Source: Alicycliphilus denitrificans K601 (GTDB lineage: Bacteria > Pseudomonadota > Gammaproteobacteria > Burkholderiales > Burkholderiaceae_C). From it: a stretch of DNA of 64,000 nucleotides. The position numbers and the translations under genes were made by a program. Below the pieces are notes generated by a model, which was given only the letters and a program-made list of their open reading frames with translations, did not search any database and was not told where the DNA came from. Positions 16,789 through 25,892 of the stretch are shown here, piece after piece (within the stretch, counting starts at the first letter, position 1; each line of letters opens with the position of its first letter). The DNA lies in the NCBI RefSeq assembly GCF_000204645.1, contig NC_015422.1, positions 3,799,001 through 3,863,000 of the forward strand, written 5' to 3'.

Positions 16789-17681
16789 AGCGTGCGCGCG
16801 TGACGTTCGACTGTCTCAATGAACTCCCGCGCGTATAGCGGGAGCGCGGAGAAGCTTCGCGCGCATAGCTGATATTCGCGATAGGCCCATTCGTCTTCGA
16901 GCTGGCACACGTTTACGGTGCCGCGCTCGTTCATGCGTTGCACCAGCACTTCGGGAACGACGGCGATGGCGACGCCGGCTTCGACCATGCGGAAAATGGC
17001 CTCAAAGCCTGCCACCTGAACGCGGACCTTCAGTTCACGATGGAGCCGCAGCGCCTGCTGCCGCAGGAACTCCTGCGTCACGGCGCCATCGAGCAGGGAC
17101 ACCAGTTCCTCGTCGAGGATGTCCGCGAAGTGCAGGCTGGAGCGCGCACCCAGCGGGTGCGCCGGCGGCGTCACGACGACAAGCCGGGAGGTCAGGAACA
17201 CTCGACACTCGAGTCCTTCAGTCGGGACGTTACCCGAGATCAGGCAAAGGTCCGCAGCGCCATCGAGCACGGCACGCGCAGCTTCCTCACTGAGCCGCTC
17301 GCGCAAATCGATCTTCACACGGGGGAACTTGGGAAGGTAGTCGTGCAGAACCGGAGGAAGGAACTCGGTGATGCCCGTTGTGTTCGCCAGTACTTTGAGC
17401 CGGCCGCTGACTCCGGAACCTAGCAGTTGCAGGTCGCTGTTAAGCAACTCTATCTGCGCAAAGATCTTGCGTGCGTGTTCTAGGTATACCTTGCCCGCCT
17501 CGGTCAGCTCAACGCCTTGCGGGCTACGCAGCAGCAGCTTCAAGCCCAGCGCCTCTTCCAGGTGTTTGATGCGTTGGCTGGCTGCAGGCACCGAGAGATA
17601 AGACCGAGCGGCGCCGCGGGTGAGGTTCTTCTCTTCCGCAATGTTGGAGAACACGCGAAAGTCATGCAAGTCATAGCGCAT
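16755..17681 (-). CDS. LysR-type transcriptional regulator
   Basis: The 308-aa regulator has an N-terminal winged helix-turn-helix (about 1-60: HDFRVFSNIAEEKNLTRGAA, SVPAASQRIKHLEEALG) and a LysR substrate-binding domain. It likely responds to an intermediate of the island pathway. It is convergent with the MBL-fold gene and their 3' ends overlap by 34 bp. Typical LysR genes diverge from their targets. Upstream there are only 190 bp before IS copy 2, so an original divergent target may have been lost. Confidence 0.88.
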   Translation of the reverse strand: MRYDLHDFRVFSNIAEEKNLTRGAARSYLSVPAASQRIKHLEEALGLKLLLRSPQGVELTEAGKVYLEHARKIFAQIELLNSDLQLLGSGVSGRLKVLANTTGITEFLPPVLHDYLPKFPRVKIDLRERLSEEAARAVLDGAADLCLISGNVPTEGLECRVFLTSRLVVVTPPAHPLGARSSLHFADILDEELVSLLDGAVTQEFLRQQALRLHRELKVRVQVAGFEAIFRMVEAGVAIAVVPEVLVQRMNERGTVNVCQLEDEWAYREYQLCARSFSALPLYAREFIETVERHARTLQRDRATGSNL

Positions 17682-17871
17682 GGCATTTGGGCTAAGGGTC
17701 TGAAGTTGCGCCAGAGTAGATGTGGATGCCGCGCATGGTCCGCATTCTGCACTGAAAGCGTGGCGGTTCTTGAACGAACTGGTGCTCGAACACCTGGCCA
17801 AGTGGTTGGCCAATCCGACAATCGCCCCAAGCTGTGCGGCGGGAGTTGGCAAGATGTCTGTGATGGGCTTA

Positions 17872-18744
17872 GAGCGGCTAACAAAACGGTGCAAGATGGC
17901 GAACGCAGATGATGCAGCAAGCCAGAGAAAGCAGCGCGAGATGAATGTCGATGCGGCGCTCAAAGCGAGTCCGCAGCTTGCCCAAGGCAGCCAACCAGGC
18001 GTGCGTGCGCTCGACCACCCAACGATGACGCCCGAGCCTGTCATTGCGCTCGACGCCACGCCGGGCAATACGCGCCGTGATGCCCAGCTTGCGCAGGTGG
18101 GCGCGGCAACGCGCAAAGTCATAGCCCTTGTCGGCATGCAACTTGTGCGGCCAGCGTCTGGGCCGGCCACGACAGCCGCGCACCGTCGGCAAGGCATCGA
18201 CCAGTTGCTCGAACACGACCGAGTCATGCCGATTGGCGCCCGTGACGCAAAAGATCGGAGGGATGCCTTGGCGCTCCGTGATGATGTGGCGCTTGCTGCC
18301 GAGCTTGCCCCTGTCCGTCGGGTTGGGGCCAGTGTGTTGGCCCCCCGGGGGCTGGCCACGCTGGCCGCATCCATGCTGGCACGGCTGAAGTCCAGCTTGC
18401 CGGCGCCGCGCAACTCATCTAGCAACAGCAGATGCAGGCGATGCCACACGCCTGCGGCTTGCCAGTCACGCAGACGCCGCCAGCAGGTCATGCCGCTGCC
18501 GAAGCCCAGCTCCTGGGGTAGCTCTTCCCAGGGAATGCCGGTGCGCAGCACAAACAGGATGCCGTTGAGGGCCATCTCGTCGCTCACCCGTGGACGACCG
18601 CCCTTGGCCGAGGCGACGACTACTGGCAACAGCGGCGCGACCTTCTTGAACAGCGCGGCGCTGATCTCTTTGTTCTTGTTTCGACCCATGCAGCGTCAAA
18701 CGCCGATCAGGTGCTTCATGATGACATGGTTTTGTTAGCCGCTC
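17872..18744 (-). mobile_element. IS5-family insertion sequence, copy 2
   Basis: It has the same 873-bp element as copy 1 in the opposite orientation, with the same GAGCGGCTAACAAAAC terminal repeats. It is flanked by TTA on both sides (17869-17871 and 18745-18747). Confidence 0.9.
17878..18689 (-). CDS. IS5-family transposase, orfA/orfB with -1 frameshift (copy 2)
   Basis: This copy has the same two-frame arrangement as copy 1: orfA starts at 18689, the G6 slip run is the complement of 18341-18346, and orfB ends at 17878 inside the terminal repeat. No disabling difference from copy 1 was noticed, so both transposases look functional. Confidence 0.88.
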
Positions 18745-20208
18745 TTAGTCCCTGCGGCGGTCGACCCCCATGGCCGCGTAGTAGCGCGCCTTCTCGGCAT
18801 ACATGGCCTGGTCCGCGCGGTGCACGGCGGCCTCGATCTGCTCGCCCGACTGCGCGATCGCCACGCCCATGGACAGACTCAGGGCCTGGCCCGGGTAGAA
18901 CTGGTTGTTGAGCTCCAGCAGGCTGCCGATGCGGTCCACCATGGCCTGGGCGCCGCGCGCGTCGGTCATGGGCATGAGCACGCAAAACTCGTCGCCGCCG
19001 ATGCGCGCGGCGCAGATCGGGGCATCCACGGCCTTGGCAAGCACCTCGCCCACGCGGCGCAGCATGGCGTCGCCCGCGGTGTGGCCCTGCTCGTCGTTGA
19101 TGGCCTTCAGGCCGTTGAGGTCGATGGCGACCACGGCCACCGGCCAGGGCCCCTTGCGCGCGAGGCGGCTCATCTCCTCCACGTAGTAGGCGCGGTTGCG
19201 CAGGCCGGTGAGCACGTCGTGCTTGCCCAGGTATTCCAGATAGGCCTCGGCCTTCTTGCGCGCCGTGATGTCCACCAGCGACAGCAGCACCATGCCCCAG
19301 TCGTGGCTGCGCTCCTCCAGCACCGCGAACTGCATGTGGATGTGGATCGGCTCGCCGGAGAGGTTGTAGTTGACCACCTCGCGCTGCTGAAACAGCTTGC
19401 CGTCCCACAGGTCGATCAGCTGCTCGGAGAACGAATCGTGCATCTCGCCGCGGAACACGCGGTCGAGCCCGGCCAGCAGGGCCTGCTTGCTCTCGGCGCC
19501 GAACATCTCCAGGGTGAGATGGTTGACGTCGAGCACGCGGATCTCGCGCATGCAGCGCTGCACGAACTCGGGGTGCACCTTCAGGAAGGTCCTGAAGTCG
19601 TATATGCCCTGCATGCGCACTTCGTCGAGCAGGCGCTTGACGGCGCTGAAGTCCTCGACCCACAGCGACACGGGCGAGTGCTCGAACAGCCCGCGCGCAT
19701 ATTCCTCGCTGCGCTGCAGCCGCAGCCGCGACTGCACCTGCTCGGTCACGTCCTCCAGCGACACCAGCACCCGGCTCCAGCACTGCTCGTAGCCGGGCAG
19801 GATGCGGCCGCGGATGCGCACGTCCAGGCGCCGCCCGTCGAGCGCGTAGTTGACGGTCTGGTTGGAAAACTCGGGCGAGCCGCTCCACAGCTGCTGCACC
19901 TCGGCGATGGCGCTTTCATACATGTCGTCGCGGAACACCCGGTCCAGTGACGCCTCCAGCGTGGCCTGGTCGGGCGCGGCGAACAGCTCCAGCGTGCGCT
20001 GGTTCACGCGCAGCAGCCGGATGCCGGCGCCGTAGGCCCGCACGCACTCCCGGTTCTCGCGCAGATGGGCCTCCACGTCGACCACCCCCTGGTCGCGCCA
20101 TTGCATGAGCAGCCGGCGGACGTCGCTGTAATCCTCCAGCCAGAGCGAGACGGGGGCGATCTCGAACATGTGCTCGAAGTCGGTATTCGAAGAAACGGGT
20201 GGCAACAT
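18745..20208 (-). CDS. Diguanylate cyclase with two tandem PAS-like sensor modules
   Basis: The product is 487 aa. Two similar N-terminal modules (about 13-165 and 173-320) both open with FEH..PVSLW.ED and end in VLVSLEDVTE or VLLSLVDITA, a PAS-type pattern. A GGDEF domain follows with an intact GGDEF signature at 404-408. No RxxD inhibitory site precedes it. It should make cyclic di-GMP in response to an unknown cue. The ATG at 20208 has GGAGGAG 4 bases upstream. Its TAA stop coincides with the TTA repeat at the transposon border, so the insertion left the C-terminus intact. Confidence 0.88.
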   Translation of the reverse strand: MLPPVSSNTDFEHMFEIAPVSLWLEDYSDVRRLLMQWRDQGVVDVEAHLRENRECVRAYGAGIRLLRVNQRTLELFAAPDQATLEASLDRVFRDDMYESAIAEVQQLWSGSPEFSNQTVNYALDGRRLDVRIRGRILPGYEQCWSRVLVSLEDVTEQVQSRLRLQRSEEYARGLFEHSPVSLWVEDFSAVKRLLDEVRMQGIYDFRTFLKVHPEFVQRCMREIRVLDVNHLTLEMFGAESKQALLAGLDRVFRGEMHDSFSEQLIDLWDGKLFQQREVVNYNLSGEPIHIHMQFAVLEERSHDWGMVLLSLVDITARKKAEAYLEYLGKHDVLTGLRNRAYYVEEMSRLARKGPWPVAVVAIDLNGLKAINDEQGHTAGDAMLRRVGEVLAKAVDAPICAARIGGDEFCVLMPMTDARGAQAMVDRIGSLLELNNQFYPGQALSLSMGVAIAQSGEQIEAAVHRADQAMYAEKARYYAAMGVDRRRD

Positions 20209-20262
20209 GCACTCCTCCAGGTGCGGGGGATTATCGGGGCACCTGCGGGGCCGCCCGGGCAC

Positions 20263-20294
20263 AAAAAAAGCCAGCCTCGGAGACGGGGCTGGCT
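20263..20294 (-). terminator. Rho-independent terminator of the DEAD-box gene
   Basis: Stem AGCCAGCC/GGCTGGCT with a 10-base loop is followed, on the minus strand, by seven T. Confidence 0.85.
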
Positions 20295-20328
20295 CTGGCT
20301 GCCTGCGTGCGGTACGGCGCCGGTGCGG

Positions 20329-22101
20329 TCAGCGGCCGCCGCGCGGCGCCGGGCGCTTGCGCGCGTCGTGCGGCGTGAAGGGCTTGCCGGCTCCCTGGGG
20401 CTTGGCAAAGCCGCCGCGGGCAAACTCGGCCTTGCGGCCGAAGTCGCCGCGCGGGGCCGCGCCCTCGCCGCGGCCAAAGCGGGACGCTTCACCAAAACGT
20501 GGCGTTTCGCTAAAACGTGGCGCATCGCCAAAACGGGCCGTTTCGCCAAAGCCGCTCTTGCGGCCATAGCCGTCGCCATCGCGGCAGCCTCCGTAGCCCG
20601 CGCGGTCGCCGAAGCCACCGCGGTCGCCGCCATGGCCGCGGCCGCCACCGCCAAAGCGCTGGTCCCGTCCACGTCCGCCCTCGCGGCCCCTGCCGCCAAA
20701 GTCGGGGCGGCCGCCCTGCGGGAAGCGCTGGGTGGGCTCCAGGCCAGCCACCACCTCGGCCTTGAACTGCTGTCGGCTGTAGCCCTCGATGTCGAAGATC
20801 TTGCGGCGGTCACGGAACTCGGCAAAGGTCACGGCCAGGCCGTCACGGCCGGCGCGGCCCGTACGGCCGATGCGGTGGGTGTAGTCCTCGGCCTTCATGG
20901 GCAGGCCAAAGTTGAACACGTGGGTGATGCTGGGCACGTCGATGCCGCGCGCGGCCACGTCGGTGGCCACCAGGATCTGTACCTGGCCGTTGCGCAGCGC
21001 CATCAGGCGGCGGTTGCGCAGGCCCTGGCTCAGTGCGCCGTGCAGGGCCACGGCCGAGAAGCCGTCCTGCTGCAGGTCGTTGGCCAGGCCGTCGCACTCC
21101 ACCTGGGTGCTGGCGAACACGATGGCCTGGCCGATAGAGGCGTCGCGCAGCCAGTGGTCCAGCAGCTTCCTCTTGTGCTGGGCGTTGTCGGCCCAGTACA
21201 GCATCTGCTTGATGTTGGCGTGCTTCTCCTGCGGCGTGTCGATCTGCACCTTCTTCACGCTAGCGCCGCCCTCATGCATCACGCGCATGGCCAGTTGCTG
21301 GATGCGCGGCGCGAAGGTGGCGCTGAACATCATGGTCTGCTTGCGCTCGCTCGTGAGCTGGTTGATCTCGGCCAGGTCGTCGGAGAAGCCCAGGTCCAGC
21401 ATGCGGTCGGCCTCGTCCACCACCAGGAACTGCACCTGGTCGAGCTTGATCTGCATGGAGCGCTGCAGGTCGAGCAGGCGCCCCGGCGTGGCGACGACCA
21501 GGTTGGCGTTCTGGAGCCTGGCGATCTGCAGCTGGTAGGGCATGCCGCCCACCACGTTGGCGATGCGCAAGCCCTTGCAGTGCTTGACCAGCTCGATGGC
21601 GTCGTGCGCCACCTGCTGCGCCAGCTCGCGCGTGGGGCACAGCACCAGGGCGCCGGGCGTGGCGGCCTTGAAGTTGCGCGGATGCGTGGGGTTCTTGCGC
21701 TTGGAGCGCTTCGGAGGGGCCTCGCCGCGCGCGGCGGCATCGGCGGCGGCACGCTCGAATTCGGCGCGCGCGGCGGCATCGGCATCGGCCTGCTGCTGTA
21801 TCAGCGTGTGCAGCACGGGCAGCAGGAAGGCCGCGGTCTTGCCGCTGCCGGTCTGGCTGGAGACCATCAGGTCGATGAAGCGGCCCGCCACGTCGGCCGC
21901 GCCCATGGCCAGGGGAATGGCCTTTTCCTGCACGGCCGTGGGCTGGGTGTAACCCAGGTCTGCCACAGCCTGCACCAGTTCGGGCGCCAGGCCCAGGCGC
22001 ACGAAGCCTTCGGGCAGCGCGGCCGCGGCCACAGGGTTGGAGGAAGGCAAGGAGGAATCGGCAGGCGCGCAATCGCCCTGCAGCTGCATGTTTTCAGTCA
22101 T
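20329..22101 (-). CDS. rhlE: DEAD-box ATP-dependent RNA helicase, RhlE-like
   Basis: The 590-aa helicase has a Q-motif region (GYTQPTAVQEKAIP), motif I SSQTGSGKT (81-89), PTRELA, TPGRLLDL, DEAD, SAT, ATDVAARGID and HRIGRTGRAG. It is longer than core RhlE because of an Ala/Arg/Lys-rich insert between motifs I and Ia (about 105-150) and a Gly/Arg-rich tail. That tail contains repeats of the RFGxAPRFSE type, typical of RNA-binding extensions. It probably remodels RNA in ribosome assembly or cold adaptation. Monocistronic, with its own terminator. Confidence 0.93.
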   Translation of the reverse strand: MTENMQLQGDCAPADSSLPSSNPVAAAALPEGFVRLGLAPELVQAVADLGYTQPTAVQEKAIPLAMGAADVAGRFIDLMVSSQTGSGKTAAFLLPVLHTLIQQQADADAAARAEFERAAADAAARGEAPPKRSKRKNPTHPRNFKAATPGALVLCPTRELAQQVAHDAIELVKHCKGLRIANVVGGMPYQLQIARLQNANLVVATPGRLLDLQRSMQIKLDQVQFLVVDEADRMLDLGFSDDLAEINQLTSERKQTMMFSATFAPRIQQLAMRVMHEGGASVKKVQIDTPQEKHANIKQMLYWADNAQHKRKLLDHWLRDASIGQAIVFASTQVECDGLANDLQQDGFSAVALHGALSQGLRNRRLMALRNGQVQILVATDVAARGIDVPSITHVFNFGLPMKAEDYTHRIGRTGRAGRDGLAVTFAEFRDRRKIFDIEGYSRQQFKAEVVAGLEPTQRFPQGGRPDFGGRGREGGRGRDQRFGGGGRGHGGDRGGFGDRAGYGGCRDGDGYGRKSGFGETARFGDAPRFSETPRFGEASRFGRGEGAAPRGDFGRKAEFARGGFAKPQGAGKPFTPHDARKRPAPRGGR

Positions 22102-22286
22102 GGTTTGCTCACACGAAGACGGCCGCAGGCGCTACCTGGGCAGGCTTCGCTCGATGGTTACAAAACATCAACCATCAAACGAAACCAAGGGCCGCAGCGG
22201 ACGGCCTGGGTGGGCAATGGATGCAAGGCGCCGCGTATTTCAGACTACGCTGGCGTGCTGTGCCCGGTGTGTGAAGGGAGATGCAC

Positions 22287-22317
22287 AAAAAAATTGCACC
22301 GCCTGGTGACGGTGCAA
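22287..22317 (-). terminator. Rho-independent terminator of the branched-chain amino acid binding protein gene
   Basis: Stem TTGCACCG/CGGTGCAA with an 8-base loop is followed by seven T on the minus strand, 51 bases after the stop codon. Confidence 0.88.
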
Positions 22318-22367
22318 GCGGCAGATTATGGCACGGCTGGGGTTTTCCCGCAAGCCGTGCACGTCGC

Positions 22368-23501
22368 TCAGTAACTCGCCAAGGGCTTGGCCTTGCCGCC
22401 CTCGAAGGTCATGACGACCACGGGCGCCTTCACGCGGTTGCCCTTGTCGTCGTACGCGTACTCGCCCATCACGCCCTTGTAGGTGTGCTGGTGCATGTAG
22501 GCGCCGACCTTGTTGACGTCGATCGAGCCGCTCCTCTGCATGGCTTCGCCGATGTTCATGACCTGGTCGTAGTAGAACGGGCCATACACGTCGGGAGCCT
22601 GGTTGAAGCGCTTCTTGAACTTGTCCTGGAAGGCGCGGGCGCCGGCGTCGCTTTCCATCAGCATGCCGGCATAGGCGCAGTAGACCACGCCGTTGACGGC
22701 GTCGCCGCCCAGCTTGGGCATCTCGGGGCTGCACAGCGTGTCGCCGCCGAGCAGCTTGGCGTTGATGCCCAGCTGCTTGATCTGGCGCGCCATAGGCGCG
22801 GCCTGCGGGGCGTAGCCGCCGTAGAAGATGGCCTCGGGCTGCTTGGCCTTGATGTTGGTGAGGATGGCCATGAAGTCGGTGGCCTTGTCGGTGGTGAACT
22901 CGCGCCCCGCCACGGTCATGCCGAGCTTCTGCGCCTCCTTGGCGAACTCGTCGGCCAAGCCCTGGCCGAAGGCCGTGCGGTCGTCGATCACGGCGACCTT
23001 CTTGGCCTTGAGCACGTTGGCGGCGTAGGTGGCCATGCTGGCGCCTGCCTGCACGTCGCTGGCGACGATGCGGAACAGGTTCTTGTAGCCCGCCTGCGTG
23101 ATCTTGGGGTTGGTGCCCACGGTGGACACCATCACGCCGCCCTTGTCGTACTCGCGCGATGCGGGGATCGTCACGCCCGAGCAGTACGGCCCCATCACGT
23201 AGCGCACACCGGAATCGACGAACTTCTGCGCCACGGCCACGCCGGTCTTGGCGTCGCACTGGTCGTCCTCGGACACCAGTTCGAACTTCAGCGTCTTGCC
23301 GCCCACGCTGATCTTGCGCGCGTTCAGCTCCTCGATGGCCAGGCGCACGCCGTTGTCGTTGTCGCGGCCCGCGAAGGTGTTGGGGCCCGACAGGGGGCCG
23401 CTGTGGCCGATCTTGACGATCTGCTCCTGGGCCAGGGCGCCTGCGGCGCAAGCCAGGGCCGCGGCGGCCACGAGGGTGGATTTCAGGGAGGGGAATTGCA
23501 T
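22368..23501 (-). CDS. livJ: Branched-chain amino acid ABC transporter substrate-binding protein
   Basis: The 377-aa LivJ/LivK-type protein has a signal peptide cleaved near GALA-Q (about residue 25). It continues VKIGHSGPLSGPNTFAGRDNDNGVRLAIEELN and ends in GMLMESDAGARAF and related periplasmic-binding-fold blocks. It supplies leucine, isoleucine, valine or related acids to a LivHMGF importer. The matching permease and ATPase genes are 14 kb away (37.9-41.5 kb), which is common in this group. Confidence 0.92.
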   Translation of the reverse strand: MQFPSLKSTLVAAAALACAAGALAQEQIVKIGHSGPLSGPNTFAGRDNDNGVRLAIEELNARKISVGGKTLKFELVSEDDQCDAKTGVAVAQKFVDSGVRYVMGPYCSGVTIPASREYDKGGVMVSTVGTNPKITQAGYKNLFRIVASDVQAGASMATYAANVLKAKKVAVIDDRTAFGQGLADEFAKEAQKLGMTVAGREFTTDKATDFMAILTNIKAKQPEAIFYGGYAPQAAPMARQIKQLGINAKLLGGDTLCSPEMPKLGGDAVNGVVYCAYAGMLMESDAGARAFQDKFKKRFNQAPDVYGPFYYDQVMNIGEAMQRSGSIDVNKVGAYMHQHTYKGVMGEYAYDDKGNRVKAPVVVMTFEGGKAKPLASY

Positions 23502-23624
23502 GGCGGATGCTCCGATTGAGACTACGCAAGGAATGCCTCGGGATGCCGGGCCGGTCGCCCTGCCCCCGTGGGCGGGAAGTCTGGGTACAGACAGCGGCGG
23601 ATTATCTCCCCGGGGAACTCGCTC

Positions 23625-24203
23625 TTACAACGCCAGCAGGTGCTGGCGGTAATGCACCAGCTCATCGATGGATTCGTGCACGTCGGCCAGGGCCGTGTGG
23701 CGCTGCGCCTTCTTGAAGGAGTCGTAGGCCTCGGGCTTCCAGCGCCTGGCCAGTTCCTTGAGCGTGCTCACGTCCACGTTGCGGTAGTGGAAGAACGCCT
23801 CCAGCCTGGGCATGTACTTAACGAGGAAGCGCCGGTCCTGGCCGATGCTGTTGCCGCACATGGGCACCTTGCCCTTGGGCACGTAGCGCGACAGGAAGTC
23901 GATGATCTGCTGCTCGGCATCGGCCTCGGTGAGAGTGGAGGCGCGCACCTTGTCGATGAGGCCGCTCCTGCCGTGCGTGCCCTTGTTCCAGGCATCCATG
24001 GCGTCGAGCACGGTGTCGGGCTGGTGGATGACGAGCACCGGGCCTTCGACGCGCGGTTCAAGGCCCGGGCCGGTGACGACCACGGCGATCTCCAGCAGGC
24101 GTTCGGTTTCGGGGTTGAGTCCGCTCATTTCGCAGTCGAGCCAGACGAGGTTCTGGTCGGATTTGGCAAGTACGGGAGCGTTGGGTGTGGCAGTTTCGGA
24201 CAT
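23625..24203 (-). CDS. orn: Oligoribonuclease
   Basis: The 192-aa DEDDh exonuclease shows WLDCEMSG (catalytic Asp and Glu), SIGQDRRF and the C-terminal [14 protein letters not shown] with the DEDDh His and Asp. It degrades 2-5 nt RNAs and pGpG, completing cyclic di-GMP turnover. The ATG at 24203 gives the standard family N-terminus; the open frame continues upstream but without homology. It diverges from the M48 protease gene. Confidence 0.95.
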   Translation of the reverse strand: MSETATPNAPVLAKSDQNLVWLDCEMSGLNPETERLLEIAVVVTGPGLEPRVEGPVLVIHQPDTVLDAMDAWNKGTHGRSGLIDKVRASTLTEADAEQQIIDFLSRYVPKGKVPMCGNSIGQDRRFLVKYMPRLEAFFHYRNVDVSTLKELARRWKPEAYDSFKKAQRHTALADVHESIDELVHYRQHLLAL

Positions 24204-24234
24204 GCCGGAATTGTCGCCGTAAACTTCCGCGTTC

Positions 24235-25548
24235 ATGCCGCCCTCCCCCGCACCCTTGCTCACGCCCTCGACCCTGACGACGCTGGTATTCGCCACCCTG
24301 CTGCTGGCGGGCCTGGCGCTGCGCCTGTGGCTGGCCTCGCGCCAGATCCGCCATGTGGCGCGCCACCGCGGCGCCGTGCCCGCGGCCTTCGCCGGCCGCA
24401 TCACCCTGGCCGCGCACCAGAAGGCCGCCGACTACACCATCGCCAAGGCGCGCTTCGGCCTGCTGGAGATGGCCCTGGCCACCGCCGCGGTGCTGGGCTG
24501 GACGCTGCTGGGCGGGCTGGACGCGCTGAACCAGGCCCTGCTGGCTTGGCTGGGCGGCGGCATGGTGCAGCAGCTGGCGCTGCTGGCCGCCTTCGCGCTC
24601 GTCAGCGGCGCCATCGACCTGCCGGCCCAGCTGTACCAAACCTTCCGCCTGGAGCAGCGCTTCGGCTTCAACCAGATGACGCCGCGCCTGTGGCTGGCCG
24701 ACCTGCTCAAGTCCACGCTGCTGGGCGCCGTGATCGGCCTGCCGATCGCCGCGCTCATGCTCTGGCTCATGGGCGCGGCGGGCCGGCTATGGTGGCTCTG
24801 GGCCTGGGGCGCGTGGATGGGCTTTAACCTGCTGCTGATGGTGGTCTTCCCGATCTTCATCGCGCCGCTGTTCAACAAGTTCCAGCCGCTGGGGGACGAA
24901 TCCCTCAAGGCGCGCGTGACGGCCCTCATGCAGCGCTGCGGCTTCGCGGCCAAGGGCCTGTTCGTGATGGACGGCAGCCGCAGGAGCGCGCACGCCAACG
25001 CCTATTTCACGGGTTTCGGCGCGGCCAAGCGCGTGGTTTTCTACGACACGCTGCTCAAGCAGCTGGCCCCGGGCGAGGTCGAGGCCGTGCTCGCGCACGA
25101 GCTGGGCCATTTCAAGCACAAGCACATCGCGCGCCGCCTGGCCGGCATGTTCGCCATCAGCCTGGCGGGCTTCGCGCTGCTGGGCTGGCTGTCGGCGCGC
25201 GGCTGGTTCTACACGGGGCTGGGCGTGCAGCCCAACCTGATGCTGCCAGGCGTGCCGGGCTCTGCGCCCAACGACGGCCTGGCGCTGCTGCTGTTCCTGC
25301 TGGCCGCGCCCGTGTTCACGGTGTTCCTCACGCCGCTGCTGGCGCGGATCTCGCGCCGCCACGAGTTCCAGGCCGACGCCTACGCCGCGGCCCAGGCCAA
25401 CGGGGCGGACCTGGCCTCGGCGCTGCTCAAGCTCTACCAGGACAACGCCTCCACGCTCACGCCAGACCCGGTGTACGCGCGCTTCTACTACTCCCACCCA
25501 CCCGCCACGGAGCGCCTGGCGCGTCTGCCCGTGACCATGCAGCCATGA
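24235..25548 (+). CDS. M48 family metalloprotease, Ste24/CAAX protease 1-like
   Basis: The 437-aa membrane protease has an M48 N-terminal membrane domain (about 15-215), the zinc motif HELGH (288-292) with a downstream Glu in [11 protein letters not shown], and two more membrane helices after the motif. It probably handles membrane-protein quality control. Its stop overlaps the start of the pterin dehydratase gene (ATGA), so the two are translated together. Confidence 0.92.
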   Translation: MPPSPAPLLTPSTLTTLVFATLLLAGLALRLWLASRQIRHVARHRGAVPAAFAGRITLAAHQKAADYTIAKARFGLLEMALATAAVLGWTLLGGLDALNQALLAWLGGGMVQQLALLAAFALVSGAIDLPAQLYQTFRLEQRFGFNQMTPRLWLADLLKSTLLGAVIGLPIAALMLWLMGAAGRLWWLWAWGAWMGFNLLLMVVFPIFIAPLFNKFQPLGDESLKARVTALMQRCGFAAKGLFVMDGSRRSAHANAYFTGFGAAKRVVFYDTLLKQLAPGEVEAVLAHELGHFKHKHIARRLAGMFAISLAGFALLGWLSARGWFYTGLGVQPNLMLPGVPGSAPNDGLALLLFLLAAPVFTVFLTPLLARISRRHEFQADAYAAAQANGADLASALLKLYQDNASTLTPDPVYARFYYSHPPATERLARLPVTMQP

Positions 25549-25883
25549 CATCGATGTTTCCTAAAAAAGACTGGTCCGGGCATACCAGGCGTGCCCTGAC
25601 AGCTACCGAAGTTGTAGCAAGACTGGCCGAACTGCAGGGCTGGATGCTCTGCGGCGACGGCGCCGACGTGGCGATCGAGAAGACCTACCGCTTCGCCGAC
25701 TACCACGAGACCATGGCCTTCGTGAACGCCGTGGCCTTCATCGCCCACGCCCAGGACCACCATCCCGACCTGTCGGTGCACTATGGCCGCTGCGTGGTGC
25801 GCCTGAACACGCACGACGTGGGCGGCATCTCGGCCACAGACATCGACTGCGCCGCGCGCATCGATGCCCTGCTGGCCCCATGA
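25545..25883 (+). CDS. phhB: Pterin-4a-carbinolamine dehydratase
   Basis: The 112-aa protein carries the family motif H-H-P-D (DHHPDLSVHYGRCVVRLNTHDVGG) and FADYHETMAFVNAVA. It recycles the pterin cofactor of phenylalanine hydroxylase or acts in related pterin chemistry. The ATG overlaps the protease stop; a second ATG three codons on is also possible. It is followed 9 bases later by rsgA. Confidence 0.93.
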   Translation: MTSMFPKKDWSGHTRRALTATEVVARLAELQGWMLCGDGADVAIEKTYRFADYHETMAFVNAVAFIAHAQDHHPDLSVHYGRCVVRLNTHDVGGISATDIDCAARIDALLAP

Positions 25884-25892
25884 GCCGCCGCC

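Larger units (their letters stand above)
11773..18744. mobile_element. Composite transposon carrying a beta-ketoadipate-type catabolic island
   Basis: Two IS5-family copies of 873 bp each lie in inverted orientation at the ends, transposase genes pointing inward. The outer bases are TTA at 11770-11772 and TTA at 18745-18747, as expected for a 3-bp TNA target duplication of the whole 6972-bp unit. Removing it would leave the MFS gene and the diguanylate cyclase gene convergent and about 13 bp apart. Inner genes have lower GC and different codon use from the flanks. Whether the unit moved as one, or the second copy arrived separately, cannot be decided: copy 2 alone is also flanked by TTA. Confidence 0.75.

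Noticed and set aside
16755-18689. 644-codon frame fusing the IS transposase orfA to the LysR regulator
   Set aside because: The transposase leaves this frame at the G-run, and the regulator has its own start at 17681. The continuous frame is a chance read-through from the IS into the regulator.
25598-25625. CAGCTACCGAAGTTGTAGC in phhB as a copy of the dispersed palindrome
   Set aside because: The residues it encodes (LTATEVVARL) match the normal phhB sequence, and the AGCGCTT stem is absent.
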